Shown: positions 1 through 7,541, numbered from the stretch's first letter. The stretch is DNA of 64,000 bases from Actinobacteria bacterium UBA6100 (GCA_002423585.1 DIWS01000002.1:1-64000); one strand, 5' to 3'. A program made the numbers and translations. Notes: a model not told the origin generated them from the sequence alone.

Positions 1-1635
1 GTACGTGGGGCTCTCCTCCCTGAAGATGTGCGGCCAGGTGGCGAGGACGATGGCGCGCTCATCGGGGTCCGCCGTGAAGAAGTGGGTGTTGTTGGTGAAG
101 TTGTAGAAGCGGTAGACGGGCAGGAGGGTCACGGGGGGCACGACCGCTGGCGACTCATAACAGCCGATGTCGGGCAGCGCCGAGCCGTTGTTATCGCCGT
201 CGAGCGGACGGGCTGTCCAGTAGTAGTCATCATCGGGCGCTGTGGCAGTGTTTGCGGCATCGATGCACGGCGACGATGCCCCGATGTCAGGCGATCCGCT
301 GGCGAGAGCCACGAACAGCGGGTCGCCGTAGATCATCCCGGCGCCTATGGTGTTGAGGTTCGTTACGAGGGTGGCGCTGTCGGTCGACGAGCACGTGTAC
401 GAGACGCTGTCGGCGCGATACAACTCGCTCACGGTCAGTGACGGGTTCCAGTAGATGGAGTTCGTGATATCCACAGCCGACGGCTCGACAGCGAACATCG
501 CAGTCCCTCCACCTGACGAGACGCTCGCCACCGTGTCGCCGTTTTCCGCGAACGTCACACCGCTCGAGATGTACCATGCCGCGCCGTCGCCAGCATCGTT
601 CTCGATGAGGGCGTTGTTCTCCGCACGCACCGTACCGCCGGTAGACAAGGTGGCAAAACCGCCGAAGGCCGCCGTGTTGCCAGACGCGGTATTCCTTTCC
701 ACGTCCACGTTGACATTCTGCAGCCACAGCGCTCCGCCGTGAGTACTCGTGGACGCATTATCCGTGAACACGTTATCGGCGATCGTGTGTGTGGTCGCCC
801 ACACCTGGTTCGAGTACCACATCACGGCGCCACCGGTGCTGGTGGCCGAGTTTCCTTCGAAGACGTTCGAGCTCATCTCGATCGGCAGAGTACGTTGCGT
901 GTAGATGAGCAGCGCGCCTCCGCTTCCACCCGTCATCACGTTGTTGTAGAACGTGTTGTCGGCGATCGTGCCGCCCACGTAGCCCTCGAGACCCATGGCA
1001 GGGCCGACCCATGATGACGAAACGTTGTTGCTGAAGGTGTTCCCGGAGACCTCCACGTAAGCATCGACCGACGAGCCATAGACGTGGAGCGCGCGATACC
1101 CCGCTTCCGACGTGTCGTTGAAGATGTTGTCCGACACGACGACCGGGTCTTCTGGCGGCACCGCAGACGACAGATTGATCATAACCGCGTGTCCATTCGA
1201 GCCGCCACCGGTGAAGGTAAACCCGCTCAGGACCGTGCCGGGGAACGGGCCATTCGAGATCAGCACCTGCTGCGTGCCGCCTCCGGCGTCGATTATCGTC
1301 GTCGCCGCGTCCAGACCGATGAGCGTTTCGCTCGACACCAGGATCGGGAACGACTCGCCATTCGCCGTGTCGTAGGTGCCCGGGGCCACGTAGATCGTAT
1401 CCATGAAGTCGGCCACGTCAAGCGCGTACGTGATCGTCTTGAACGCCGTGGCCGGCGTCAGGCCATCGCTGGAGTCATCGCCGCTCAAGGCGCTCACGTA
1501 GTAATCGTCCGCAGTGAAGACGACCCCGACCGCCGGCACCCCCACCGGAATCATCACCGCCATCAGCGCCGCCACTACGACAAGCCGCATCGCACGTGCG
1601 AACCAAGCGTCAGACCCAGACCTCTTGCGACCCAT
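1..1635 (-). CDS. Secreted right-handed beta-helix protein with DUF5648-like tail (partial, 3' end outside window)
   Basis: Open from an ATG at 1635 to the window edge (545 codons, no stop). GAGGAGG lies about 11 nt upstream. An N-terminal signal sequence (Arg/Lys start, then hydrophobic residues about 15-40) is followed by about 400 residues of Asn/Gly/Ser-rich repeats of the type DNxFxxN and GGALxxxxN, typical of parallel beta-helix (Pfam Beta_helix/DUF1565) surface proteins; the early ALSGDDSSDGLTPATAFKTI is the usual start of such a domain. The last visible residues (VYRFYNFTNNTHFFTADPDE) match the DUF5648 repeat family often placed at the end of exported proteins. Probably an adhesin or polysaccharide-binding or degrading surface protein; substrate unknown. 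Confidence 0.8.
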   Translation of the reverse strand, partial: MGRKRSGSDAWFARAMRLVVVAALMAVMIPVGVPAVGVVFTADDYYVSALSGDDSSDGLTPATAFKTITYALDVADFMDTIYVAPGTYDTANGESFPILVSSETLIGLDAATTIIDAGGGTQQVLISNGPFPGTVLSGFTFTGGGSNGHAVMINLSSAVPPEDPVVVSDNIFNDTSEAGYRALHVYGSSVDAYVEVSGNTFSNNVSSSWVGPAMGLEGYVGGTIADNTFYNNVMTGGSGGALLIYTQRTLPIEMSSNVFEGNSATSTGGAVMWYSNQVWATTHTIADNVFTDNASTSTHGGALWLQNVNVDVERNTASGNTAAFGGFATLSTGGTVRAENNALIENDAGDGAAWYISSGVTFAENGDTVASVSSGGGTAMFAVEPSAVDITNSIYWNPSLTVSELYRADSVSYTCSSTDSATLVTNLNTIGAGMIYGDPLFVALASGSPDIGASSPCIDAANTATAPDDDYYWTARPLDGDNNGSALPDIGCYESPAVVPPVTLLPVYRFYNFTNNTHFFTADPDERAIVLATWPHIFREESPTY

Positions 1636-1724
1636 GGGATGGTGCCTCCTCGGCCTCAGCGCGGCCGGCCCTCACCGGCAGCTGATAAGACAATCTACCC
1701 ACGCAACGGCACGTGCAGACGCAA

Positions 1725-1752
1725 ACGGGGCGCCCCCGAAGAGACGCCCCGT
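1725..1752 (-). terminator. Hairpin between integrase/attL and the beta-helix gene
   Basis: ACGGGGCG (1725-1732) pairs with CGCCCCGT (1745-1752) around a 12-nt loop; on the minus strand TTTG follows. It lies downstream of the minus-strand integrase and of the duplicated secA tail, so it may be the original secA terminator left behind by the insertion. The T tract is short. Confidence 0.5.
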
Positions 1753-1792
1753 AGTGCTCCGTGACTTGCCGCATCCGACCCCGGATCGCGCC

Positions 1793-1830
1793 CCTACGCG
1801 TTCGCTCCATGGCAGAACTTGTACAAGTTT
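1793..1830. other. Candidate attL: duplicated secA 3' end
   Basis: On the minus strand this reads GNLYKFCHGANA-stop, the same YK.CHGANA-stop as the true secA end at 9883. CCTACGCGTTCGC is identical in both copies, and TGGCA and CTTGTAC blocks are also shared at a constant offset of 8,089 bp. The integrase stop codon is 13 bp away. Read as one attachment site of the element 1793-9919; the sequence differences mean the exact crossover is unresolved. Confidence 0.7.
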
Positions 1831-1842
1831 CCTTCTGGCATA

Positions 1843-3057
1843 CTACAAGCCCCTCACCAGGTCATTAGCGAAATCGCCGTAGTCCATTCCCACAGCAATT
1901 CCCACTTTCTCGGGCGTAATGACATCGAAAGCACTCTTTTGAAAGCCCGGACTCCACTTCAGATAGCGCATTGTGGTCTGAATTCTCGAGTGACCGAGGG
2001 TTCTGCGCAGGTCCTCGATATTACCACCCAGCGAGAGGAACGCCCGTGCGAAGGCGCTTCTCGCCAAGTGGCATTGAGCATCCTCCACCCTGAGGGGCTC
2101 AGGTCCCTTGACCTTTGGCGCAGCACGCTTCGCCGCTTCCCGTAGCGCCTCCCGGAAGTCATCCTCGTCGAAGACACCGTGGGTTCTTGGGTTCGTGAAC
2201 AGAAGGTCATACGGATTGGGGTGGTCCCTGCTGACGTTTCTCCATTCACGAAGAATGTCGCATAGGAGCTGAGGGATGGTGATGTTGCGGACCGACGGTC
2301 CGCTCTTGGGCTTCTGGAACGGCGCTCCTGTCTTTCGGATTGCGTCGTTTCCGCGTTTGTAGACGCTTCGCTCAACGACCAGCTGATGGTCCGTCGTATG
2401 AACGTCCCCGCGCTGAAGTCCCTTGCATTCGCCCAATCTGACGCCGCTGAGAAATAGGGTCGCCCATATTGCGCGGTCCTGTCCGTTCAGTTCCTGGAGA
2501 ATACGAAGACAGTGCTCCAGATTGAGACTCCGGTTGGACGGCGCTCCCTCGGTGATGGGCTCGACGTCCTTGGCCGGATTGCTCGTACAGTAGCCGCGCT
2601 TCATGCTCCAAGTCAGAAAACCCTGAAGGCAAATTCTGAGAGTATTGCAGTGCCTCGCGCTCAGGTCGTTCATGGTATAGAGGCGAGAGAAGTAGTTGTC
2701 GATTTGCTCCACCGTAAGGTTGTCGAGCAGCACGTCATCCCACTCGGGCACGAAGTAGTGATTGAAGGCGGTCCGGTAGCTTCTCCAAGTTGCCTCTTTG
2801 CGGTGATGCTCCAGCCAGGGCTCGTAGATTAGCCAGGCTTCCTCCACGGTCTTCGGTTCGAGCTTCGATGTCGGCTCTTCCATCGCGAGCCTGGCGTTCT
2901 TCTCACGCTCGATAACCGCAGCGAGCTTCGTCTTCGCAGCATCGTTGGGACGCTTCCCCTGGGTCTTTAGGCCGGTCGCCTCTTCCTTGAGCTTGCCGTC
3001 CACATCGCGATAACGGATATACCAGTATTTGTTCGGCTTCTGTCTTAGCGTGGCCAT
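1843..3057 (-). CDS. int: Tyrosine recombinase (phage-type integrase)
   Basis: A 404-residue site-specific recombinase. An N-terminal arm-binding region (about 1-60) and a SAM-like core-binding domain (about 70-165) precede the catalytic domain. Visible catalytic residues are Arg207 (SGVRLGE), Lys251, His330 and Arg333 (HLAR), His356 (LGHS) and the nucleophile Tyr365 (MRYLKW). Length is normal for integrases of integrative elements. It lies right beside the duplicated secA tail, as expected for an integrase next to its att site. The ribosome-binding site is weak (AAGAGAACGG). No separate excisionase gene was recognised; the HTH-tailed methyltransferase at 8640 is the only nearby candidate for a DNA-bending partner, which is speculation. 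Confidence 0.93.
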   Translation of the reverse strand: MATLRQKPNKYWYIRYRDVDGKLKEEATGLKTQGKRPNDAAKTKLAAVIEREKNARLAMEEPTSKLEPKTVEEAWLIYEPWLEHHRKEATWRSYRTAFNHYFVPEWDDVLLDNLTVEQIDNYFSRLYTMNDLSARHCNTLRICLQGFLTWSMKRGYCTSNPAKDVEPITEGAPSNRSLNLEHCLRILQELNGQDRAIWATLFLSGVRLGECKGLQRGDVHTTDHQLVVERSVYKRGNDAIRKTGAPFQKPKSGPSVRNITIPQLLCDILREWRNVSRDHPNPYDLLFTNPRTHGVFDEDDFREALREAAKRAAPKVKGPEPLRVEDAQCHLARSAFARAFLSLGGNIEDLRRTLGHSRIQTTMRYLKWSPGFQKSAFDVITPEKVGIAVGMDYGDFANDLVRGL

Positions 3058-3086
3058 GCGGGGAGGTCCGTTCTCTTGGCTGCGTC

Positions 3087-3102
3087 GGTCTAAGAGTAGA
3101 CC
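3087..3102. promoter_or_regulatory. Inverted repeat upstream of the integrase
   Basis: GGTCTA (3087-3092) and TAGACC (3097-3102) form a perfect 6-bp inverted repeat with a 4-nt centre, 30 bp upstream of the integrase start. TTGCGT lies further upstream on the minus strand. Position suits an operator over the integrase promoter; no regulator is assigned. Confidence 0.35.
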
Positions 3103-3262
3103 AGCACGGCGACATCATCACGCAATCCCCTCACGTCGGACGCTCTACCCCCAGAACCTAGACATCCTCATACACAAACACAGAATCGTGCTCTCTTCTG
3201 GTTCATCCGCTCATATCTGAACCCATGCCCCGCCCCGCGCTCAATTCGCCTCCACGGCACGG

Positions 3263-3365
3263 GGTGAATATCGAAGATATTCACCTCCGTAGTAGAACCC
3301 GGACTCGACCGTTGCGAGTCGGCATTTCGCAAACTTGCGAGACACCTCGGCGCGAGCAGCCGAGG
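3263..3365. repeat. Cluster of four perfect inverted repeats in the 471-bp integrase/methyltransferase intergenic region
   Basis: Four consecutive hairpins occur in 103 bp: GGTGAATATC/GATATTCACC (10 bp, loop GAA, 3263-3285), GACTCG/CGAGTC (3302-3320), TCGCAA/TTGCGA (3327-3340) and CCTCGGC/GCCGAGG (3345-3365). Nothing in 3058-3463 looks coding by ribosome-binding site or protein similarity. The density suggests operators, recombination accessory sites or a folded transcript. Confidence 0.5.
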
Positions 3366-3463
3366 TTTGATTGAATACGCCCGCGTGTCCGAGCGACCCC
3401 GCCACCGCCCCATACCAAGCCCCGCTCGACCCGCCCGCACAGTCGCGCTGGCCAAGATTCCTG

Positions 3464-3492
3464 AGCCGGTGTCGTAGCCTCGCGGTAGAATG
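3464..3492 (+). promoter_or_regulatory. Promoter block of the cytosine methyltransferase gene
   Basis: A 29-nt block consisting of AGCCGG, then GTC, AG and CTCGCGGTAGaATG. It holds a TAGAAT -10-like hexamer and recurs at 5749-5777 with five mismatches. It ends 36 bp before the methyltransferase start. Confidence 0.55.
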
Positions 3493-3528
3493 ACCAGGCA
3501 ATCGGACCGCCTGGACGGGAGTGAGTAG

Positions 3529-4752
3529 TTGAGCACGACAGTGGAATCGCACTCATTGAAGGAGTTCCTGATTGGGGACTTGTTCTGCGGAGCGGGCGGC
3601 ATTGCGGAGGGCTTCCGACAAGCGGGCTTCCGCTCGGTCTTCGGAAACGACTTCGACACGGCGGCATGCCGGACCTTCGCGGAGAACTTCCCCGCCGCAA
3701 AGGTGTACGACTGCCCGATTCAGGACCTGACGGCGGAGCGGGTCCTTTCGGATGTCGGCATTGATGAAGGCGAGCTGGATGTACTAGTCGGCGGCCCACC
3801 CTGCCAAGGCTTCAGCGTTAACGCGCCCGTGCGCTCTGCGGAAGACCAGCGCAACCACCTGTTCCGGCACTATGTACGGCTTGTGCTGGAGGGGATTCGC
3901 CCGAAGATGGTGGTGTTCGAGAATGTCCCGGGACTGGTTTCAATGGGGGACACCCTCCACGACGTCAGCGAGGCATTCAGCGCTGCGGGCTACCGCGTGA
4001 AATTCAAGATACTCAATGCCGCTCATTACGGAGTGCCGCAGGACCGATGGCGGCTCCTCATCATCGGGACGCGTCTTCCCGAGCTGGCCTTCTCATTCCC
4101 GGAGCCAAAGCACTACTCAACGCGCAGGGCCAACTTCCGAGGAGGCGGCGCCTACACATTCACCCATGCTATTGGGGCCCCCGCAGACGATGCACCACTA
4201 GCGCACTGGCTCGAACCGCCGTTGACGATAGCGGAGGCCATCGGCGACCTTCCCGCAGTGCCTAACGGCGGCGGGGCGCAAGAGATGCTATATGACGGCA
4301 ATCCGACCAGCAGCTTCCAGCGCTACTGCCGGAGGGATGCGGGCGACCAGCTCTTCAACCACCAGGGTGCGAGGATGTCGCCGATTAACGTGGAGCGATT
4401 CAGCCATGTTCCCCCCGGCGGGAGTTGGAGGGACATCCCCTTCGACCTGCTTCCCGAGGGGATGAAGCGTGCACGTCGCTCCGACCATACTCGGCGATAC
4501 GGACGGCTTGACCCTGACAGCATCTCGGGAACCGTGCTCACCAAGTGCGACCCGCACTGGGGCACCTTCGTTCACTATAACCAGGACCGCATCATCACCG
4601 TTCGCGAAGCCGCGAGGATACAATCCTTCCCTGACGCCTTTCGGTTCACGGGAAGCATCACGGAACAGTACCGCCAAGTCGGCAATGCTGTTCCCGTGCT
4701 CTTGGCGCGAGCTGTCGCTCAAGAGGTTCGCGCTGCCTTGGAGATGACCTAG
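3529..4752 (+). CDS. DNA (cytosine-5-)-methyltransferase
   Basis: A 407-residue C5 methyltransferase of the Dcm/HhaI family. Conserved motifs are in normal order: motif I GDLFCGAGGIAEGF (about 16-29), motif IV GGPPCQGFSV with catalytic Cys92, motif VI ENVPG (131-135), motif VIII QDRWRLLIIGTR, and motif X YRQVGNAVPVLLARAV near the C-terminus. The TTG start at 3529 is fixed by an in-frame stop just before it and by GGGAG upstream. It is convergent with a NotI-like nuclease, the two stops being 4 bp apart, so it is very likely the protective half of a type II restriction-modification system. The target cannot be read from the sequence. Confidence 0.93.
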   Translation: MSTTVESHSLKEFLIGDLFCGAGGIAEGFRQAGFRSVFGNDFDTAACRTFAENFPAAKVYDCPIQDLTAERVLSDVGIDEGELDVLVGGPPCQGFSVNAPVRSAEDQRNHLFRHYVRLVLEGIRPKMVVFENVPGLVSMGDTLHDVSEAFSAAGYRVKFKILNAAHYGVPQDRWRLLIIGTRLPELAFSFPEPKHYSTRRANFRGGGAYTFTHAIGAPADDAPLAHWLEPPLTIAEAIGDLPAVPNGGGAQEMLYDGNPTSSFQRYCRRDAGDQLFNHQGARMSPINVERFSHVPPGGSWRDIPFDLLPEGMKRARRSDHTRRYGRLDPDSISGTVLTKCDPHWGTFVHYNQDRIITVREAARIQSFPDAFRFTGSITEQYRQVGNAVPVLLARAVAQEVRAALEMT

Positions 4753-4756
4753 CCCG

Positions 4757-5671
4757 CTACCGCCTGGAAGCAGACCTGAACACCCTGGCAATCTGGTCCG
4801 CGATGCTAGTCGGCTTGCCAGGGACGGCGAGGAACTTCTCCGCGAGCTGCTCGACGGATGCGTGAATGGACTTCAGCTTGACGAGGCTTGGCGGCTCGTA
4901 CTCCTTGGTGGCGCTCAGGGAATACGCATGGATGACCAAGTCGAATCCCTGGTCATCCGCCATGGGATTGCTCAGTCTCGCGTCGAACTTGGCGAACACA
5001 TTGGCATCGACCAAGAACCCGAGGCCCACGGCGGGCTCGGTCTCGGCCAGTTTCTTGAGCAGCATCCCCTTCCGGAGCAGCTGAGGAATAATACGCTTGT
5101 TGACGTTCTCCCAGTTGAGCCCATGCCCACTCGGAGGAACCACCTTCTCTCCGCGCATCAGTGCAGCGCGATTCGCTCGATAGTTCCCCGTCGTGTCAAT
5201 CGCCTGAGCTTCGATTCCCGCGTAGCTCACCAGCTTGCCAGCTTGGGTGGTCCCGGCAATCCAGTCGAATGAGCCAGCTTCTGTCCTGAACTCCCCGCTC
5301 TCCCCCTTGCCCATCAGGACAACTCCATCGGGCATCCCGTTGGCCACCCATTCACTGAACAGGTAGGTGGGCTGAGTGGGGGCGCCAAGAACATCCCGGG
5401 CAAGGCCCCGCAGTGTCTCAAACCCGTGCCCGTACAGCCTTGTTGGGCAGAGGCAAGTGATGCGTGAGGGTCCGACCGCCTGTGGATTGAACACTGAGCA
5501 CACACCAAGTGGACCGCCGAGAATCGGGTCACCCCGCTCAGCGCCATCGTCATTGTTCTTACTGCACGGCCCACCCTGTATAGGGCATGTGAAGCTAGCA
5601 CGGGCATCCCTGGCGATGGCGCTCATGTCAGTCGCAGAGTAGGTGAACAACTCTTGGATGGTGCGAGGCAC
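4757..5671 (-). CDS. NotI-like type II restriction endonuclease
   Basis: A GTG at 5671 with GAGGGGGG six nt upstream gives 304 residues. The frame stays open to 5932, but that part overlaps the divergent gene at 5796. The N-terminal half has the cysteine layout of the NotI family: FTCPIQGGPCSK (Cys29, Cys36), GVCSVF (Cys58) and ITCLCP (Cys73, Cys75), which in NotI hold a structural iron. The rest (LFSEWVANG, GEFRTEAGSFDW and similar) would be the PD-(D/E)XK-like core. It is somewhat shorter than NotI (383 residues). Convergent with the C5 methyltransferase. Family assignment is by motif recall; specificity is unknown. Confidence 0.72.
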   Translation of the reverse strand: MPRTIQELFTYSATDMSAIARDARASFTCPIQGGPCSKNNDDGAERGDPILGGPLGVCSVFNPQAVGPSRITCLCPTRLYGHGFETLRGLARDVLGAPTQPTYLFSEWVANGMPDGVVLMGKGESGEFRTEAGSFDWIAGTTQAGKLVSYAGIEAQAIDTTGNYRANRAALMRGEKVVPPSGHGLNWENVNKRIIPQLLRKGMLLKKLAETEPAVGLGFLVDANVFAKFDARLSNPMADDQGFDLVIHAYSLSATKEYEPPSLVKLKSIHASVEQLAEKFLAVPGKPTSIADQIARVFRSASRR

Positions 5672-5748
5672 CGCGCCCCCCTCTGTGTCGGCAGCCAGGC
5701 CACATCGTACTCGACCACCTGAGCGGCGTACACAGCGATGGACTCGGA

Positions 5749-5777
5749 AGCCGGAGTCAGAGGCTCGCGGTAGTATG
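5749..5777 (+). promoter_or_regulatory. Second copy of the 29-nt promoter block
   Basis: The same block as 3464-3492 (AGCCGG, GTC, AG, CTCGCGGTAGtATG) with a TAGTAT -10-like hexamer. Only 18 nt separate it from the start codon at 5796, so the mRNA leader would be very short. It lies in the 124-bp divergent gap with the NotI-like gene. Confidence 0.55.
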
Positions 5778-5795
5778 TGAGCAAGGAGGTTATCC

Positions 5796-6386
5796 TTGCT
5801 TACCAAACTGTCGCCCGAGCAACTAGATGCCATCGCCCCGATAGGCGCTGATGGGACTATCACCGTTGACCGTGAGGCCCTCTTCACGGTCCTTGATGAG
5901 GTCTTGGACGTTCGCTTGACGGGAGTTGCCATCTCCTTGGTTGACTACGCGCAAACCAAGGACGGTGTGCCCGTGCCCGAGACGAGGGCCATCAGGGGCA
6001 TCGCGTGGGAATCACTTGAAGACAACCGATGCCGGAAGTGGTCATTTCGCTCGGATGGACTGGCGCTCAGCTCAACGGATGAGGGAGAACACCGCTGCCC
6101 TGTGAGTGAGGATGCCGACCTTGTCGCCAGGGCCATCATCGCCATCGCCGACAGCTACCCGGAGACCCTCATCGACGAGCGGAACAACCGCCTCACGGTG
6201 CTGCTGCCAGACGGAGCCACGAAGAAGGCCAGAGTCGTGGTCATCCACGACCCCCGCGTTGTTCGGGCTGAGGATGTGCTTGAGGGACTGGAAGGCATCG
6301 CTTACCGGGCCGGCACACTCGGCGTCGCCATCGTCCAGCCTATTGAGGGCGGCCAGGCGGTTGTGAGGAAGTTCGGACTCGACTAA
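5796..6386 (+). CDS. Unknown 196-aa protein co-regulated with the methyltransferase
   Basis: TTG start at 5796 with AAGGAGG six nt upstream. No family recognised. It is a soluble, acidic protein without signal peptide or membrane segment; the middle has WESLEDNRCRKWSFRSDGLAL and the C-terminal half a plausible alpha/beta domain (RARVVVIHDPRVV-type strands). It is divergent from the restriction endonuclease and shares a 29-nt promoter block with the methyltransferase, so a role in the restriction-modification system (controller, specificity helper or anti-restriction factor) is plausible. No helix-turn-helix is obvious, which argues against a classical C protein. Confidence 0.75.
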   Translation: MLTKLSPEQLDAIAPIGADGTITVDREALFTVLDEVLDVRLTGVAISLVDYAQTKDGVPVPETRAIRGIAWESLEDNRCRKWSFRSDGLALSSTDEGEHRCPVSEDADLVARAIIAIADSYPETLIDERNNRLTVLLPDGATKKARVVVIHDPRVVRAEDVLEGLEGIAYRAGTLGVAIVQPIEGGQAVVRKFGLD

Positions 6387-6413
6387 CAGTGCCCACTCGA
6401 CCTGAAGGTTCAC

Positions 6414-6770
6414 CTACTCAGGACGGTCGTGGGTCTTCCATGCGTGCTCAAGTCCATGACAATCCTCGCAGAGTGCTGAGCAGTCAGAGAGCAGCTCACG
6501 CCCGAGCCGACGGTAGGTCAGGTGATGGATGCGAGGGCGCAGCCCCTTGATGCCCCACTGGAACTCCTCGCCGCATTTCTGACAGCGATAGTCTACCTGC
6601 CGGAGCTTCAGCCGCCGGAATCTCCTCCAGTGCCGAGAGCGAAAGTAGGCGCGGTCGACCTGCCCATCGTTCCGCAAGCACTCGCCGGTATCGCGGCAGT
6701 AGATTGTCTCGACGCGTCGGAACACCGTTCGGAAGTCGTCGGTGGCGGGTCCTTGAGGGACCTTGCTCAC
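6414..6770 (-). CDS. HNH endonuclease
   Basis: 118 residues ending in an HNH domain: CQKCGEEF (Cys63, Cys66), the catalytic-type IHHLTYRRLG (His82, His83), then LCEDCHGLEH (Cys101, Cys104, His105). This is the zinc-stabilised HNH arrangement found in many small phage and mobile-element nucleases. The N-terminal 55 residues are basic and include a HWRRFRRLKLRQ patch probably used for DNA binding. The ATG at 6770 overlaps the stop of the upstream gene (ATGA), so the two are translationally coupled. Last gene of a five-gene operon; partner genes suggest mobile-element maintenance or defence. Confidence 0.88.
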   Translation of the reverse strand: MSKVPQGPATDDFRTVFRRVETIYCRDTGECLRNDGQVDRAYFRSRHWRRFRRLKLRQVDYRCQKCGEEFQWGIKGLRPRIHHLTYRRLGRELLSDCSALCEDCHGLEHAWKTHDRPE

Positions 6771-7066
6771 GCCACCCGCCGCATCGCCAACGCCGTCGAG
6801 TCCAGGTCAATCTGCCCGTCAGCACTTGCGTATCCTAGGATGAGGGCAAGGCGTTCGATGTCGCCCTCCGTGCGAACGAGCAACACCGGGAGCGGCAGTC
6901 CCGTCAACCGACGGGCTTCCCGGTTCAACCGCACCCTGCACACAACCAGACAGGGCACCGGCGTTCCCACCAACAGCACGTTGCGTTGGTCGGCAGGCAT
7001 GATGACCCCTATGCGCAGCTCCGCCAGTCGCTCCGCCGTTCTTTCGCACAACTCATCAGCTCTCAT
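6767..7066 (-). CDS. Unknown 99-aa protein in HNH operon
   Basis: No family recognised. It consists of a basic/acidic N-terminus (MRADELCERTAERLAELR), beta-rich stretches (NVLLVGTPVPCLVVCRVRLN; LPLPVLLVRTEGD) and a C-terminal helix (IERLALILGYAS). GAGGATGAGACATGAG-type purine-rich sequence precedes the ATG. Overlaps the HNH gene by 4 bp and follows the transposase-like gene by 11 bp. Could be a small accessory or DNA-binding subunit of the HNH protein. Confidence 0.65.
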   Translation of the reverse strand: MRADELCERTAERLAELRIGVIMPADQRNVLLVGTPVPCLVVCRVRLNREARRLTGLPLPVLLVRTEGDIERLALILGYASADGQIDLDSTALAMRRVA

Positions 7067-7077
7067 GTCTCATCCTC

Positions 7078-7539
7078 CTAGATGGTCTCGAACTTACGGG
7101 GCTGCTCCAGCAGCACCGGGATGGTCTCGGTGATGGTGTTGCTTCGCCATAGGTAGCCGCCGCCGCTACCTTCCTTCGGCGTGGGAGAGCCGAGGCCCGG
7201 ATGCTTCGCCCGGACAGCTCGGCTGGTTGCTCTGCGCAGTAGCACATTGGCCCGGTGGACCGACACCGCAGTGGGGCAGATGAACTCGATTTGCAGCGAG
7301 TATTCGGACGCGGAGACCTTGACCACCCGCCCGCCGAACTCCTGCGCGGCGAGCAGCGCAGCGCGGGCGATGTCGTCCTCAGCGCCAGGAATCAGGGTTC
7401 GACGATAGCCCTGCACCCACCATGTCGAGCGATAGCGACAGTATTCCTGGCGTGGCTTTCCCCGGTTCTGACTCCGGACCTCTTCGAGCACCTGCCGGGT
7501 CGGAATCTCCTTGACGTAGTGATAGTCGCTCCCGGCCAT
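7078..7539 (-). CDS. IS200/Y1-transposase-like protein lacking catalytic residues
   Basis: Start at 7539 (ATG, GGGAGG six nt upstream) gives 153 residues; the longer frame to 7743 overlaps two other genes. The order of elements resembles TnpA of IS200/IS605: STWWVQGYRRTLI matches the usual WVPKYRKPVL opening, a helix ARAALLAAQEFGG follows, then a strand, then a helix ANVLLRRATSRAVRAKHP like KxLKGxSSRxLRKEFP, and GGYLWRSNTITETIPVLLEQ like LWxxxYFVxxVG...YIExQ. But the HUH site (normally DHVHLF) reads EYSLQIEF, and the catalytic Tyr position reads Leu. This suggests a domesticated or DNA-binding-only descendant. The fold call is by eye and uncertain. Confidence 0.55.
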   Translation of the reverse strand: MAGSDYHYVKEIPTRQVLEEVRSQNRGKPRQEYCRYRSTWWVQGYRRTLIPGAEDDIARAALLAAQEFGGRVVKVSASEYSLQIEFICPTAVSVHRANVLLRRATSRAVRAKHPGLGSPTPKEGSGGGYLWRSNTITETIPVLLEQPRKFETI

Positions 7540-7541
7540 CG

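Noticed and set aside
1740..1830. tRNA gene as integration target
   Set aside because: No cloverleaf or CCA end; the duplicated sequence is the secA coding end.
3058..3463. Small ORFs in the integrase/methyltransferase gap
   Set aside because: Basic, low-complexity translations in several frames with no ribosome-binding site; region is dominated by inverted repeats.
5672..5932. N-terminal extension of the NotI-like gene
   Set aside because: It would overlap the divergent 196-aa gene and lacks family similarity; GTG at 5671 has a strong ribosome-binding site.
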